From: Takakia lepidozioides
Taxonomy: Eukaryota > Streptophyta > Takakiopsida > Takakiales > Takakiaceae
Direction: 5' to 3'
DNA length: 64,000 bases
Assembly: GCA_030704615.1 (NCBI GenBank)
Contig: CM060732.1
Span: 37,491,053 to 37,555,052 of the forward strand
In this document: positions 37,201 through 52,200 of the stretch, in pieces
Layout: each line of letters opens with the position of its first letter
How positions within the stretch are numbered: position 1 is the first letter of the stretch
Notes under the pieces: model-generated
The model's input: the letters and a program-made list of their open reading frames with translations, nothing else
What the model was told of the DNA's origin: nothing
The model's database searches: none
Position numbers and translations under genes: made by a program

Positions 37201-40200
37201 TTAGCCTTGTCCTTCTGACTGGAGTTTAGTGTTGCCTGCTTGAGGAGAGCAGTGAGGATAGCAATCCTTTGTTGCCTGTGTCAACAATTGCAGTCATCTG
37301 TGACATAGCATAGTGCTGTCTAGGGTTGCAGATGTGAGCGTAGTATTGTTATTGTAGTCTCAACTGAAAGTGTGGCAAGCAGATGCCAATGGTTTCACTG
37401 GATATTAAGGAGCTGGATCTGAAGATGTGCAAAGAGGATGGTGCCTCAATCTTGTTAGGGATGAGGCTGTTGATTACGCCGTGCACAGTTTATCTTGGTG
37501 GAAAGCAGCACCGTAATGAGAAATCAAGCATCTCCAAGTTCAGAGAATGCTTTCTCTCAGTGAAAAGAGCACCTGCAGGGCCAGTCGTTGACAACGTACC
37601 CAATGTTCTCTTCTTGCTTGAGCGGGTGTTGGTAACAAGCAGTTTTGGCCATGATAGGTACTGGAGGTTTATTTGGGCTTTGCCAAGGGTAGGATATCAA
37701 TTTTGACTTTGCAAATATTTGTTTTTGAATATCTACCTACGGTGGGGTTTCTGCCGAAATCAGGTTAATTTTGATGAAGCGGACGATTCATTTTTTTGGC
37801 TCTATTCAACTAGGACACCAAACTTTACCAAGTTGTTTGCCATAATACCCAACTTCAGCTGGAGGTGTCCTTGTCTATGCTTGCTTGCAGGGAAGCTGGA
37901 CTGATGGTCCGTCAAATTGAAGTGAGTTGTGGGGATGCTATAGTGGACTTGAGCGAGGAGTTGCTGCTTGGAGACACAGGTCTCTTCCGAGCTTCCAATC
38001 CAGCTGAGGTCCGTAATATAGAAGATCAGGAAAAGGTCATAGCTTTTCAAGAGGGCCAAGCATCTTCAAGCTCAGACACCCTAGAAGATGGTGTGGCAGG
38101 GCGTCGTGTTGTGAAGGTCCCTGACAAGGTGGGTACTCGGTACTTCATTGACTTACTAGTCGCACTTCTCTGATGTGTTGCAGTCTACAAGTGCCACATT
38201 TCTCTGTTTTTTCCACCAGCAGTGTCATCAGAATATGTAAAGTGTCCGACAAGTAAGTTTTTGTCACTGATTGCAGTAGCTGTTCTGCATTTTTAGAATT
38301 CTAATGCTTGGCTTGCAATCAGCTCCCTGTTAACGGAGTGAGTGACAGATGTTTGCTTCATTGCATGCACTGTACTGGCTAGCATGCACGTAGGTTTCTG
38401 AACGTGATAATGATTAGTCAATTTCTCATGTCCACACTGGACCTAAGGTCAGGAGCAAGACATAAGGAATGGCCTTAAAGCCAGACTGACAGACATGAAA
38501 ATAAGTGACATCACAAAACAAAATACCTGTCATGTTGAACATTAATGGCCAGAATGTATGAAGCATGATGTGGGGCTCAAGTGTACTGCTACCAGCCTGA
38601 AAATCTTTGGCTTTGCCTCTGTTTTCGGTTCTGACACTAGACTATTGGATCTGAAGCTTGGCTTCACTCTGCCAAAGCTGAGTGTCAAGTGCAGTCATGA
38701 AGGAGGAGTGATGGAGACTCAAGTGAAAGGCATTCAGCTGCGGGGTGGCAGGTCCCATCTATCGGAACAAGCAGGCGATCTTATATCTCAGCTGGACATT
38801 CACATGGATTGCGGTGAAATTCTGGTGGGGTTTACCTCTGGCAGAACTGGCCATTGCCTCTGCTGTCTCTTAGGTTTGTTTTTCATTTATGAGCAGTCTT
38901 TGTGAGGTATACAGGCTGTTCAAGCAAACATGATTGCGTGGATTATTTAAGCCTTCAAGTGATGTTTGGCCAAGTTCTGGTGAAATGCGGGCTGCGGGAA
39001 TGAATCAGAGTGCTAGAGTTGAGCTCAACATACTACTGGAGTTTTGAAGCCATCATATTTTAAGGGAGTCGAGGTTGTTTGTGTTGACTGAAAAGGATAA
39101 AGCTGGTGGGAGCAGCTGAATACCACCATGCAGCCTCGTGGAAGCCTTTTCACCTTTCAGTGAATATTTTGCATTGTGCTTCATGAGCCTTCACATCTGT
39201 GTTACATCTTAGTCTGCAGTGAAGATTTTCTAGCTTCTATGCTTAAGATCATTTGCTCGAGAGGAAAACAATCAAAGTTGTGCGGGTTGGGTGTGTAGGT
39301 GTTGCAAGAAAATAACAAATCATTGTTGGAGATCTTGAGGGTGGCCGTGGCAGCTTCCCTTGAGTTTCCTGTCGAGGTATAGCTCTTACTGTAGGTCTCT
39401 GTCTCGGTGAGTGTGGTCGTGCTTAAAGTGTACCCGTGTCCCTGGGATAACTAGTAGGGACTGTACAGTGGATGCAGGAGAGGTTTGATTGAGGAAAAGA
39501 AACATGGATGCACTCTTAGTCGAAAGACTTTCAAGATGAATGTTCATTCTGCCATGACAAAAGGCTGATGCTGAGGAGGCATACCATTGTGCGTACACAG
39601 AGAATACTCCTTTGATTGGACAAAGAGATTTGTCATTATGATATTGATTCTTTTTTTCTTGCTTGCAGGCAAGTAGACCCTTACAGGCTCAGATTGATGT
39701 CAAGTTGGGGGGAACCCAGTGCACCTTGTTGACAGCTAGCCTCGATTGCTGGCTCAAATTTGTGCTGCGCATGTTGGACAAACCTGGTAGGAAAGACAAG
39801 CATGGGAGAGAAGCTGAGCCTCTCCTTGTGCAGAAAGGAAATCAAGTAAAAACATGGAAAAGAAGGATATGCTGGGGTTGCACGCTGTCAGCACCTGACA
39901 TGACCTTGGTTGCTCACAGTCTTGATGGCATGGCCCTCTACAACGTAGGTGCTCTTTTGCCTCTCCCTACAGTCCGGGTTCAAAGTCTCTGCAAAGTGTT
40001 GCAGGAAAGCTTCCCTGACAGTCAAATAGAGTCCCAGTACCTGTCTTTTTCCGTAGTGTAGATCAAACCATACCTATGCTTTTGTATTCCTGTATTTCAG
40101 CCCGTCCTCCTCTTTGGCTTACCTCCTTTCTGCACTTCTGAACCAGCTTATAACCGGGACAGGACACAGTCATTGTCGGTCAGGTTATCTGATGATCAGG

Positions 40201-43200
40201 CTATGTAATGAAGAGATTTGGATTAAACTCTTTGTTTCCTGTAATGTCAGCAGCTGAGGGGCTGCTGGTACTAAGGCAAGGCACGTCAAATTTGGATATT
40301 ACCTGTCTAGCTTGCCTTGTATCGGGCAAGAGTTGTGGGCTGAAGGGATGTGGTTGGGGGCGGTGGGGGGCGGATGGATCTGAACAGGTTACCTCACAAA
40401 CATCACACTTGTTTGTAAATGCGGGGTCAGGGCATGGGTTGGGGCTACATGCTGAGCTGGGGGAGTGCCACATCGGCATTGCTGATGAGGTGGATGGCAC
40501 CTCCAAAGATTGGTTTGTTGGAGGGGAATCTCTTGGAGGCTGCTTGCTGCGAGTTTCACGTGTGGTTGTTGAACGGGGATTGGTTGACTCTGAATCAACT
40601 GAAGATGAGGCCGTCGAGAAGAACTTGACGCTTGCTGTTGAGGCCAAAGGTTGCGAGATTTACTTTAGTATTTTGCGCCTGCGTTCCATACTCTCCACTG
40701 CCATTGCATTGGAAAGTTATCTTAAAACCACACCTATTAGAAGGAGTAGGGAGGGCAGGAGCAACAGGCCAATGCAGAAGATAAAAGGCGTAAGAAAGGC
40801 GATTTTTCGCATTGAAGGGATCTGTGTCCAGTTAATTGGATCCCTACATGTACAGGACGAGTCTGTTCTGGATCCAAAGAAGGTTAGTCATGGGTCTCAA
40901 GGAGGTGAGAAAGTTGTGACACAGATGCAAGATGGTAGACTACGCACAGCTACCATCCACATTGCCGACAGTGACGGTCTGAGAACCAAATATAAGGCCA
41001 TTGCTGAGGTGGCGCACCTCCACTTGTGCTTTGATCGAGACCCAAATGGTGTCCGAGTGGAAGTTGAGAGAGGACATCTGCACTACCAGGAGGTGGACTC
41101 TCAAGAGACCATTGTTGGTCAAGCGACAGTGTTTTCTGTACAAACTGGCGGAGGGATTTATCAGGCAGCTGTAGCTGGCACCGAAAAGGGCCACTGTACT
41201 CTTGTAAGTGCGACTGACGTAACAGCAAGATGGGAGCCTGACTTGCACTTGCTCTTTCATGAGGTAGGTTTGCAAGTGAAAGCACTTTTAAGTTGGTGCA
41301 AATCATCACGGAGAACTAATCGGAGCAGTGAGGAAACTGATTTCAAGAACAAAGAGAATGTTGAGTGGACCTCACCCAAACTTGCCGTAGCTATTGATGT
41401 TGAGGGTCTGGACTTCACAGCTGAAGTGGCAGATGGAGTGGAATTGGGAGTACATGTGCAGTCCATATTCTCAGAAGATGCTGAGATTGGGGTGCTCCTA
41501 GAGAGGGCATGGTTGGCTTTCAACAATGCCATGGTGTTGAGAAGTGAACGCCTGCAGATATCCCGGATTCCTGTTATTACGGAAGACTTAAATGGGCATG
41601 CTGGACTAACTGGGCCACCTATAGGTGCTGCTGGAGTTGGGGAGCCTATTTTATGGGACTGCATTGTACAGGGCAGTGAAACACGTGTCATCATGCCCTA
41701 CAGATTGCCACTGAGAGCTATTGAAGATGCTGTTGAAGACATGTGGAGGGCGCTCAAATTGGCCATGGTTGCCCAGAAGAAGAGGCTTGGTGTGGAGGTG
41801 CCAACCACTGGTGCAACTAAAGTAAAGAGGAAAGTTTCTGAAATGAGAGCTCTGAAGTTTGTGATGCAACAGATGGTCGCAGAGATTGAGGAGGAACCCC
41901 TCCAGGGCTGGTTTGACCAGCACCATCGCCTAATGGGTGAGGGAGTGTGTGAACTCAGTGTTAGAGAGCAATTTTTTGAGGACAAGGTTTCAATGGAGGG
42001 CAGCAAAGTTGGAAGCGGCCATTCGAATCCAGACATGGAAGATATGGAAGGGTCGAATGGTATCCACAAGCTCATGGAGACAGGCTTACTGGACCCGGAT
42101 ACCGTGAAAAGAGAGTGGGAGCGACTTCACAAGCAAACATTTGATGCGTACCGCAACTCTTGCAAGAAACTGGTGGCAGATGAAGGATCGGGGGCAGCTT
42201 GTGTTGGTCTTCAGGCAGGCTTCAAGCCTACTGTTACACGCCGCTCGCTGGCATCAATCCAGGTAGATAGCCTTGACGTGGTGCTTACAAAGGTGGAAGG
42301 AGGACACAACGGGATGATTGAGATCATACACAAGCTGGATAGTGTCAGCCCAGATGTTCTAGTCCCGTTCTCAAGGGTGATGGGCTGGAAATTGCTAGTG
42401 CATGGCACTGCTCTTGCTGCACGGCTTCGTGATTATCCATTTCCAATGCTTGCTGCAGTGCGTGGCAGGTGTGCGGGGGTTGTCATCCTTGCCCAACAGG
42501 TATCCTCATCCTGCATTTCTCTGTGTGCCCCATTCAGTGATGCTAATGGCCCTATTTTCTTCCTCATCAGTTCTCCTTTCATGGAGTGTTCTCTGAGAGA
42601 GGTCTTGTTCTCTCCTGTCACTCCTTGTTTTGAATTTCAGTTGAGTAGGCAACTGGAGCAAACAGTTGTGTTTGTCCTGCAACTTTGGCAAGACAGCTGG
42701 GTCTGTCTTTCGTACATAGTGCTAGAGCATTCTACAGGTGCAGCGTCTTCGTCCTCAGGGAGGTAAGACCACAACACTAGTACAAGATCTTTGCCAAAAT
42801 CATTCCGAGTTTCCCTTGATCTTGAAAGCCTTACCATTTAGTGACTGCAAATGTTTGTTGCCTACCATAGGTATATCTAACAGACCTCTCCCACAAGAGA
42901 TCTATGTCAGATGCCCACTACTAATTGTCCTCTTTTACATTCTTTCACTTCCTTTCTTTACTTTCCGGTTCCTTTACATGCTCTAGATGTAGAGACGTGG
43001 AGACACAGGGCCCTCAAGGATAGGTCACTTTTTCTTTCCTGGGCTACTCTTGTCAAGCAGGAGTGGTAAATCAAACACACATTTAATGGCAAAATATGTA
43101 GTATGTACGGTGTATAAAAATACAAATAGGTAGTACATGTCTCACGAGGATAGACTAGTCCAGTGTGCAAATAACATGAGCTTGAGAAAGAGCATAATGA

Positions 43201-46200
43201 TTGCCTTATGGTTTGCTAAAGTGATTTGAGTTGGTTTCTCAGAGATGGGGTTGATCTGAGAGCCATCTTTCTATTATTTTTAGATGAGTTCTTGACACTT
43301 ATGAAAACTAGAATTCCCGATATTTTAATATCTCCCAAGGAAGAGGCCTTCAGGTTTGCGAAATCAAAAATTTCGGCAGTTACCAGGATGAGGCAGTTTG
43401 TCTTTGAGCAATGTGGTGTATTTTGATGTGGGTTTTTTTGGTTGTTGTTCTTTGTCCCATGGGCTCTCAGACTTCCCTGTGGATGTTGCAACGTTTCGTT
43501 CTTCGTTCACAGCGCCATGGAAGTTTTGCATCAAGAACTAACTTGATTGTATTGCTATACTGATGTTATTTGCCAAGTATTACAATTTACGAGTGCTCAC
43601 CTCAAGTGCCCCTTTCTCTGCTCCTTGTTTGATATGGACTTGAAAGCATGGGCTTTTGAGGCCACACTTCAGTTGATGTTTTTAGTCTAAGCCCCTTTAA
43701 CAGCTGGGTTTGCTATAATGGGCAAGAGCCAATATACACCCATGTGGATTTCAATCCATGACCACATATAAGGTCTTGTCCCCCAACCGCTGGGCCTCTA
43801 CTGGATGCTTGGACCACTCACATCAAGCTCAATATATTATGTTGGAATGTACCATCGTCTCCAGGTCTGTAGTTGCATTTTGAATTTCCTCCTTTCTTTG
43901 CTTGTCAGTCCAAATTGACTTGCTGAAGCACTAACTCTGAGGTGCATGTGTGTGGCAGGCTACAATATTCCCACCGCAGGTCACACAAGATGTGTACCTA
44001 GGTAGGTGGCGGAAAGTCCAAATGAATCGGTCAATTAGTGGGTCGACTCCTCCCTTGAAATTCTACTCAGAGCTGCCCATTGAGTTGGATACTGGAGAGA
44101 TATGTTATGGCGTGGGTTATGAACCTACTATTGCTGACATAAGTCACGCATTCACTGTTGCATTGCGAAAAACTGACATCAGTGTCCGCAAAAATGCCTG
44201 GCCCACCATGCATTTGTTATCTCCTTTAAATTCTGATGGAGAGCTACAGAGCAGTGCCACCGTGTTGTCTGTAATTTCTCCCTCCGAGGGTGATACAGTG
44301 TGCCAGAGCAACATAATGTCACAGCCTGTGATCTCTCCCTCAAACTCTGATGCAATCCTTTTGCCCCCACCACCTGTGAAGAAAGAGCGCAGTTTGCCCT
44401 GGTGGGATGATATGCGCTACTATGTTCATGGGAAGAATAAGGTGAATGTTACCAACTTTGAGTGGAGATTTTTAGCCACCACTGACCCGTATGAGGAGAG
44501 TAACATGATGCGCTTGGTGGCTAGCACGATGGAGATCTCGCAGTCTGAAGGTTGTGTTGTGTTCAATGGGAAAGAATTTGGTTTACTGGTTTCCAGTCTG
44601 GAGAACATTTCAAGAGGACTAGACTCAACAGTTTACAGCCGAAAGCAACCGGTGTTCCTGACATCTCCAATCTTCCAGTTAGAAATTACCATGGACTGGG
44701 ATTGTGAATCTGGAGCTCCTCTTAACCACTATTTGCATTCATTTCCCAGTGAGCTAAAGCTGCGTGACAAGGTCTATGACACCTTTAGATCCACTTCCTT
44801 TTCCTTGGGATTGCATTTCAGCTTGAAGTCTAGCCCAGCTGAGGTCTCTAGCGAGGAGATGTCTGGTTCTGTTGGGGATGGAGACAGGTCTAGTCAGAGA
44901 GGGCAGTCCTCAGCACCAACGCAGGCTCGCAAAAGTGCCACAAAGCGAAATCTGCGTGGGTCAGTTTCGCCCTCCTCCAATGAGAGAACAGATGAAGCTG
45001 GTACTGATGCTGTTCCCACCATGAATCTGGGGGCTCATGATCTAATCTGGATATTCAGGTGGTGGAGCCTTTACTACTCTCCTCCCCATAAACTGCGGTC
45101 CTTCTCAAGATATTACCGATATGGCGTTAAACGCACCCCACGTTCAGGAAATCTGTCTCTAGATAAGGTGCTGACTGAGTTCATGTTGAGAGTTGATTCA
45201 ACACCAGCCTGCGTGAATCATGCCTCACTGGTAGATGATGATCCGGCTGAGGGCTTGACCTTTGTCATGCAAAAACTCAAGTATGAGCTGTGCTACAGTC
45301 GGGGCCGTGGCCACTTCACTCTGGAGAGCAAACGTGATCCACTGGAGCTAGTCTATCAGGGACTTGACATCCTTATGCTGAAGGCAGAGCTGCACCGTAG
45401 TCATTCTTCTGCTTCTATTGATGGAGATATGGCTGACAATTTGCAGAAGTCTGACATGGTAAAGCAGCTGCTTGGATTGCCTGAAGTGATGGTAAATGAG
45501 GCATCGCAGGACCTGACCCGTGTCAGTGAGCGTGAATTTCTGCTTACCACAGATTGCTTCACAATACGAAAGCAGGCACCCAAAGCTGATTCAGCACGCT
45601 TATCTTTCTGGCAAGAAGGGATGAGACGCCACCTTCGTGTGGAAGCCATCCGTCATGTGGGGGTCAACAATGAGAGTGGCAGTGAATTTGCACGCTCTGA
45701 CCCAAGTGATGACGATGGCTTCAGTGTTGTTTTGGCTGACAATTGTCTGCGAGTTTCATTGTTTGGCCTAAAACTATTGTGGACCATTGAAAACAGGGAT
45801 GCTGTGTGGGCCTGGGTTGGAGATATAGCCCAGGCATTTGAATCCCCAAAGCCCTCCCCTTCCAGGCAGTATGCACAGCGGAAGAGGGTGGAGGAACATA
45901 AAAAAAATGTGGGAATAGACAAGGAAGTGAAGGAGACAACCAAGGAGCTACTCTCTGCACAACAAGCAGAGGGTTCATTCTGCTCCCGAACATCTCCTTC
46001 CCACTCATCCAAGACCATTTCATCCACCTCCCCTCAAGGAAAGGTTGACGGTTCATTTTCCACTACGCATGGTAATCTACTCGCCCCTCCAGTCTTTTCT
46101 CATCTAAGCGTTGAAGATGAGAGTTGAGGGCTGAACAGTCTACTGATCTTAACTTCTTTGAGTGAGGATGGAAGGGAAGCATCCACTGAAACGTTTCAGT

Positions 46201-49200
46201 TCAGCCCAAAAGTCTTTAGGAATCTGTGTAGAAGAGTTAGCCACCTCGTCATACTTACTAGCAGTGAAGCACCGAATCAATCATTACAGTGACTTGGTCA
46301 CAAGGTCCGAGTCACATTTTGCGACCTTACTCTGGAAGCACAGCGACAGAACTTCGTTCCTTATCTGAAAGTTCCTACGTAATTTGACTCAAACCTATTC
46401 TTTCTCTTCCAGTGTTTCTGGCCTCAGACATCTATGCTTCTTGTGAAATCTAGATTCCCTTGTGTCCATCTCATGGACTTTGTGAATGTATTGGGGGCAA
46501 TCGTCATGGGTATGAAGTTGTAGCAATGTCTAAAATTAAGGTGGTTGTTCTATGCATACAGCTCCTATTAAAGAAAAGTGGATTGAAGATGCTGAAGAGG
46601 AGGGTACCATGCACTTCATGGTCAATGTGATACAGCCGCAGTTCAATCTGCATTCAGAGGAGGCCCATGTCTCTCTCTCTCTCTCTCTCTCCCTCCCTCT
46701 CTGTCCCCCCCTCTCTCTCTCTGCTTGGGTCTATGGCCACAAGGTGGCAAACAAAGTCTTATGAGTAAATTATGCTCCATTAGATGCCAAGATTGTGGTC
46801 TCTTTAGGGACTCGGTCTTTGGCAGAAGCTTTCAGCTTCTTAGAATACCAAGTGCCTGGGAGCCTCACTTCATCTTTTGATGTCCTTTGATGTTTGGTGA
46901 AGTGGATCTTTGTTCTTTTACTTTCACCCATGGGCCTCTCGGTGCCATGTAGAGGTTTAAAGTTCTTTCTTTGCTCGAGTGTGCAGTTTTGTTGAGCGCA
47001 ATGGACTCTCTATTGCGTCGCTACAAATCCAGAAGGGGTGGAAATCACATCCAAACAGGATCGCAACAGACTCATTAGAAGGGAACTTATGGAACTACAT
47101 GTCAGGAGAACTTGGAAGCTACCCAATCGCACAACAAAACTCCATTTCTATCGAGAGACATTCTTGGTTCTCCATGATGATAGAATCTTGCAGCCCACTT
47201 ACCTTTTGGCGCCTTTGCCTCCTTCCCTCATGAGGGCATTGGGGTAGTTCAGGGTGGGCTCCCACAATCTACGGATAGAGACTGGTAGATGGGAAAACCT
47301 GCAACGGGAGGACCGCCTACGCCTAGCTTGCACCGGCTACCAGGAAATTGAAACTGAAGAACACTACTTCTTTATTGCCCTCGATATTATGAGATCCGTG
47401 GGAGATTCCACTGTCTATTCCGTGGAACTCAATCTCTCACTGATGTCTTCCACTATGAGGATCATGGCAGCTTACCTGCATGAGGCCTTAACCCTTAGAC
47501 AATCCCTCGAGCAGTAGTTGCTTTTGGGCTGTTTTTTGGTCTGGTTTTGTTTCCTCTCTCTTGTTTTTTCCATTTTGTCCCATAAGCTCTTGGAGTTTTC
47601 CGCGGATGTCATAAAGTACCATTTCATTTCATTTTTCATTTCATTTGATGCGGACTGCCTGTTGGTCAACTCTGTGCCCTGGGCCCGAAGGGCTGACACC
47701 TAGTGTTATAAAGACCTGTTTCTCTTCCTTTCTTGTGTCCTGAAATGGTCATTTCCTTGTTCTACCCTGTCCCACGGGCCTTGTGGCCCTGTGGACGTTA
47801 TGAAGCTTCTTTCTTTCTTTCTGCGGATATTATAAGGTATCATTTCATTTCATGTCCTGGACCATTTTTAAGGTTTTTCCTCTTTACTGTTAGTGGATGT
47901 GTCCCATGGGCTCCACTGCGTATGCATTTTCTTTCATTTTTTCTTTGCTATCATACTTTAGAGTGATTGGAAAGGATTTTTGGTTATCGTGTACTGCCTC
48001 ATGCCCATGAAGCATGGGGCACGGTGTTTGGAGATGTTCATATCATGTGCTGGTCTTCTTGTGTCTGGAGGACAACCATGATGCAGCAGCTGTAGGTCTC
48101 AGCTATGTCCTTCAATGTGCAGGGCCGCGTTTTGCTGGCAGCAGCAAGTGGACGTGTGTTGGCGCGCTCTTTCCATTCCATAGTGTACGTGGGGTTGGAG
48201 ATGATAGCACAGGGGCTAGGTTCAGGGAGGACGTCCGCAGGCTTAGTGGGGCTGCCAGTCATTGCTTGGAAACGGCGGGAGCTCTCTGTGCTTCTGGAAC
48301 ATGTTCAGGCTCATATTGCTCCTACGGATGTGGACCCAGGAGCTGGGCTCCAGTGGTTGCCCAGGATTCCCACAGAGACACCGAAAGTGAAGCGAACTGG
48401 GACGTTGTTAGAGCGAGTCTTTATTCCCTGCACCATGTACTTCCAGTACACTCGCCACAAGGGTGGCACCACTGACTGCAAGGTGTGGTTTCAATGTTGA
48501 GATTCACCAAGTTTTTTGCTACAACCATTTTCTACATACCAGACAATTTGGAATAGGTAGACCAATGGTCTATGTGATGAGGTAAATGAAATACTCGTTT
48601 TTCTGTGGAGATAAAATAACTATTCAATTAATTGATGTATAGTAACAAGTTGATCTGTATGTAAGGTCTTCCTTTCACAGTGGACCAGGATATGATCAGT
48701 TCACCATGGGTGTAGACATTCAAAGGGACTTGAAATCAAGTGGCCACTTTGGCAGAAAGGTTTAATCTAATCATGCCATGTAGAGGAACAAAGTAAATGA
48801 AATGTAAAGTGGTAAGGTGTACAAGAAAGCAAGCATTTAGTTTGGGTGATTTCTTCTTGTGGATGCAGTGGAAGCCTCTGAAGGAGTTGTCATTTAACTC
48901 TCCAAACATTACAGCAACCATGACATCTCGACAATTCCAGATCATGGTGGATGTTATCAGTAATTTACTGCTTGCCAGACTTCCAAAGTAAGTGTTTCCA
49001 GTTTGAAAGCCAACATAATGTGTTTGCTTTAAGTTAATTGGCCCAGCGTGTGTCTGACTATTTTGTCAATCCTTTGCTGAAACGGTGTGTGCCTGTGCTA
49101 AAAACTGCACGCTTCAGCATACCAGGAGTGCTTGAAATCTGCTGTTTTGAGCCTAATAGATGTTGCGAGGGCTCTTGCCACGAGCCCCTTGGGTGGGAGG

Positions 49201-52200
49201 GCTTGTAACCTTTTAAGAAGGATTGTAAGCCGGAAGAGGGCCTCGGGTTGAAGTGGCACGCATGCAAACTCTGCACATAGATGCGAGATGGAGTTGTGCC
49301 TCTGGTGCCAAGCATTGCTTGGAGGAAAGATGACTGCAATGGTTCCAGATTTTTTTCCCACCAGGTGCCCAGAACTCACAACCATAAGTGGCGGCCGGGG
49401 TGATAACGCTGTCAAATAGCCACTTTTTGGTTGGGGGCGGGGGGTGGGTGGGCCTGGGGCACATTAGAAGAACAAGAAAACTACATCATAAGACTACAAC
49501 CACGGCCAGAGATGAAGTGTTCCATGCAGGTAAGCTTCAGTACTTCAGGTCCTCAAGCTGAAGGCCTCACCCAAAGATGGGACGTCTGTAAAGAGACTCT
49601 GCCCCAAATCTGATAGGATCCAGGAGAGAAGAACGGGACTCTACTTGTTTCTAGACCTGCTGATTGAGACAGGATGATGGAACAGCACACCCAGGATGGT
49701 ATGATTATAAGTTATCCTGATGATGAGGAGACTATTGTTGTAGCATCAGGGAGTGGATGAGAGTTGATGCTCATGTCTCCATGTTTGTTGCACATTGATC
49801 CTCCTGTGATCCTCTAGATGACCCATACATTAGTGTGCTTGGCGAGGATGACCCCAGCTAGGGACAAAGTTGAGATCTTTATAGTTGTGTCACCCAAGGA
49901 ATCTGCTCTCATGCTGAACCAACAGGGTGTGATCTTTGGTCTGTTGATCTTTTGGACTATTAAAAAGCCTGAACTGGCAGCCAGCGGGTTGTTAAAGAGC
50001 AGACGCAGTGAAGAGATATTATGATTGTGAAGATTTCTTGAGTGGGAGAGTGTCAAACTCAGTCCAAATTATAGCAGATGATTTTGTTTACTTTGCTCCA
50101 ATCATTCACCGCAGGAAAGAGGCTGGCAGCAGCTTTAGCAGTTTGTGCCACTGAGTTGAGCTGAGCCTAGGCCATGAGAGCTCACAAGCAGAATAGCCAA
50201 TTGTGCAGATAGGTATCACAAACGTGGATCTGGCGACATAGTCTTGTGGCCGTTGGGATGCAGCTGAGCCTCTGCTTGGTCTATGGAGGAGGCAGTCAGC
50301 ACATTCTAGAGGAAGTTGGGAGGTGAATCTACTCTGGATTGACTTTTGATATCCTTTTGGGGCAGGCCAAGAAGGAACAAGCACTATGAGGAGGAAGGCA
50401 TGGAGGAGGAGGCTGATGAGGTAGTGCCGGAAGGTGTGGAGGAGGTAGAACTGGCACGCATTAAACTGGAGCAGGCCCAGCGTGAGTGTCGCCTTCTCTT
50501 TCGTGACCTCCGCACACTCCGCCACCATGACTTGGTGGGTGACATGAGGACCATCAATTCGCCTCTACCAGAGGAAGGGGCCCTGTGGATGATTTCCAGT
50601 GCCAGATCTGCCCTGGTATGCTGGCTACTACTAGTTCTGACAGATATGCAACTGGTAGTATCTTATCTAGGGTAGATTGGAGTTTCTGTGGCACGATGCA
50701 GGCGGTTTTGCTTACAAGGTCTTCATAGTTACTTAGACAAATAGCCCTTGTTCGTTGGTTCTCACCTTCTTTAGTGCTAAGCAAATGCAGTCTGCTTGCA
50801 GCTCTGGCATGGCTGTCATTAACAAAAGTTACCCTTTTGTTCAAGAATCAAAAGATGCTTAGGTCCTTGGAAGATGGGGTGTTCAGTAGTTAATGTTTGA
50901 TATTAAAATTCGTTTGAAGTCCTTGAGGTGAAGAAACAAATGACATTTAACGTTCATGGAGGGCCTGAAGCTGTATGGACAATGGACAGATAGGACTAGC
51001 TGGTCTCAAAGCATGCAGCAGAGTCCTCAGAGGAAGATGTGGTTGCAGAAGGTGCCAGAGGGGTGAACACAATCCTAATTGAATGTCTTGGTTTGGATGA
51101 TTGGAGTAGGCACGAAAGCTGGAGCTTGAGTTTGCAGTCAAGTGCAAAGCTAGAAAAGCAGCACGGGTGGCTCTTAGGTTTGCTTTGCAACATGCAGCCC
51201 AGCAGCAGTTGATGGCAAAAGAGAAGAACAGAAGTCCATCAGCAGCCATGCGAATCTCATGGGCTTTTGACAAGCTGGTGTGGAGCATGTTGTGCGATGG
51301 AGAATCATTTGCAGAGGCTGAGATCAACAACATGGTCAGTTTAAAGTAAATGTTTGGTTTTGGTGGGTTGGATCTGCTGTATGGTACATAGACCATGCAT
51401 AATGTTCTTAGGGAATCTACTGTCATCACCCAATAAAACCAACATACAGGGGCCATGACTATGTGGCGTGTGCTTCATGAGTAACCTTGAACTGATACTT
51501 TTTTAGGACACATGTGTCTTCTCTTCTAAGGATGTTTTCTCACGATGGTCCTGTATTCTGTCTAGGAAAGAGAATAAGATGCAGCAAGTTGGAGTCCAAG
51601 GTCCATCAAGAGCTGGCCAGACTTATATTTTATAGGCTCAAACTTGGCATGTCAGCACCGGTCTGAAGTACATTCTGAAGAGGAGCACTGATTAAAGTTG
51701 TGGAAGTTGATTTTGCAGATTCTAAATGTAGATCGGGATTTCAAAGACATTGGGGTAGCACGCTTTACTATCAAGTCCTTTGTTGTGAAGAATGGCTTGG
51801 CTAGAGCCAAGTCCAAGGCTGTGCTGTCTGCTTGGAATCCTCCTGCTGAATGGGGCAGGTTTGTGTCCTATCTCTTTATAGATTCCCATTCTAACAGAGG
51901 CCTTCAGCTTTGAAGATCCAAAGTGCCTCACAGCCTACCTGCTTGAGGCCCTTAATCTTAGGGCATCACTTGATGTATCCTAAGGTGGTCCGTGGAAGCA
52001 ATAAAATCCATTCCTGATCTGTGCCTCCTGTGAAATTTTTACTTCTTGCTTTTTGTTGTTATGTTGTCCCGTGGGTTCTTTGGTCCCCCCAAGGATGCTA
52101 TAAAGTTTCTTCTCTTCTTTCACCGGATGGAAAGTTTGCAAACAAAACTTAAACAAAACCTTGGCAAGCTAAAACATGCAGCAGAGCTGGGGGACAATGG

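Noticed and set aside
40208-46127. The two largest open frames of the SABRE locus as separate genes
   Set aside because: Both are single exons of one protein; their true borders are splice sites at 40388/42499 and 43959/46071, and the order matches the SABRE family.
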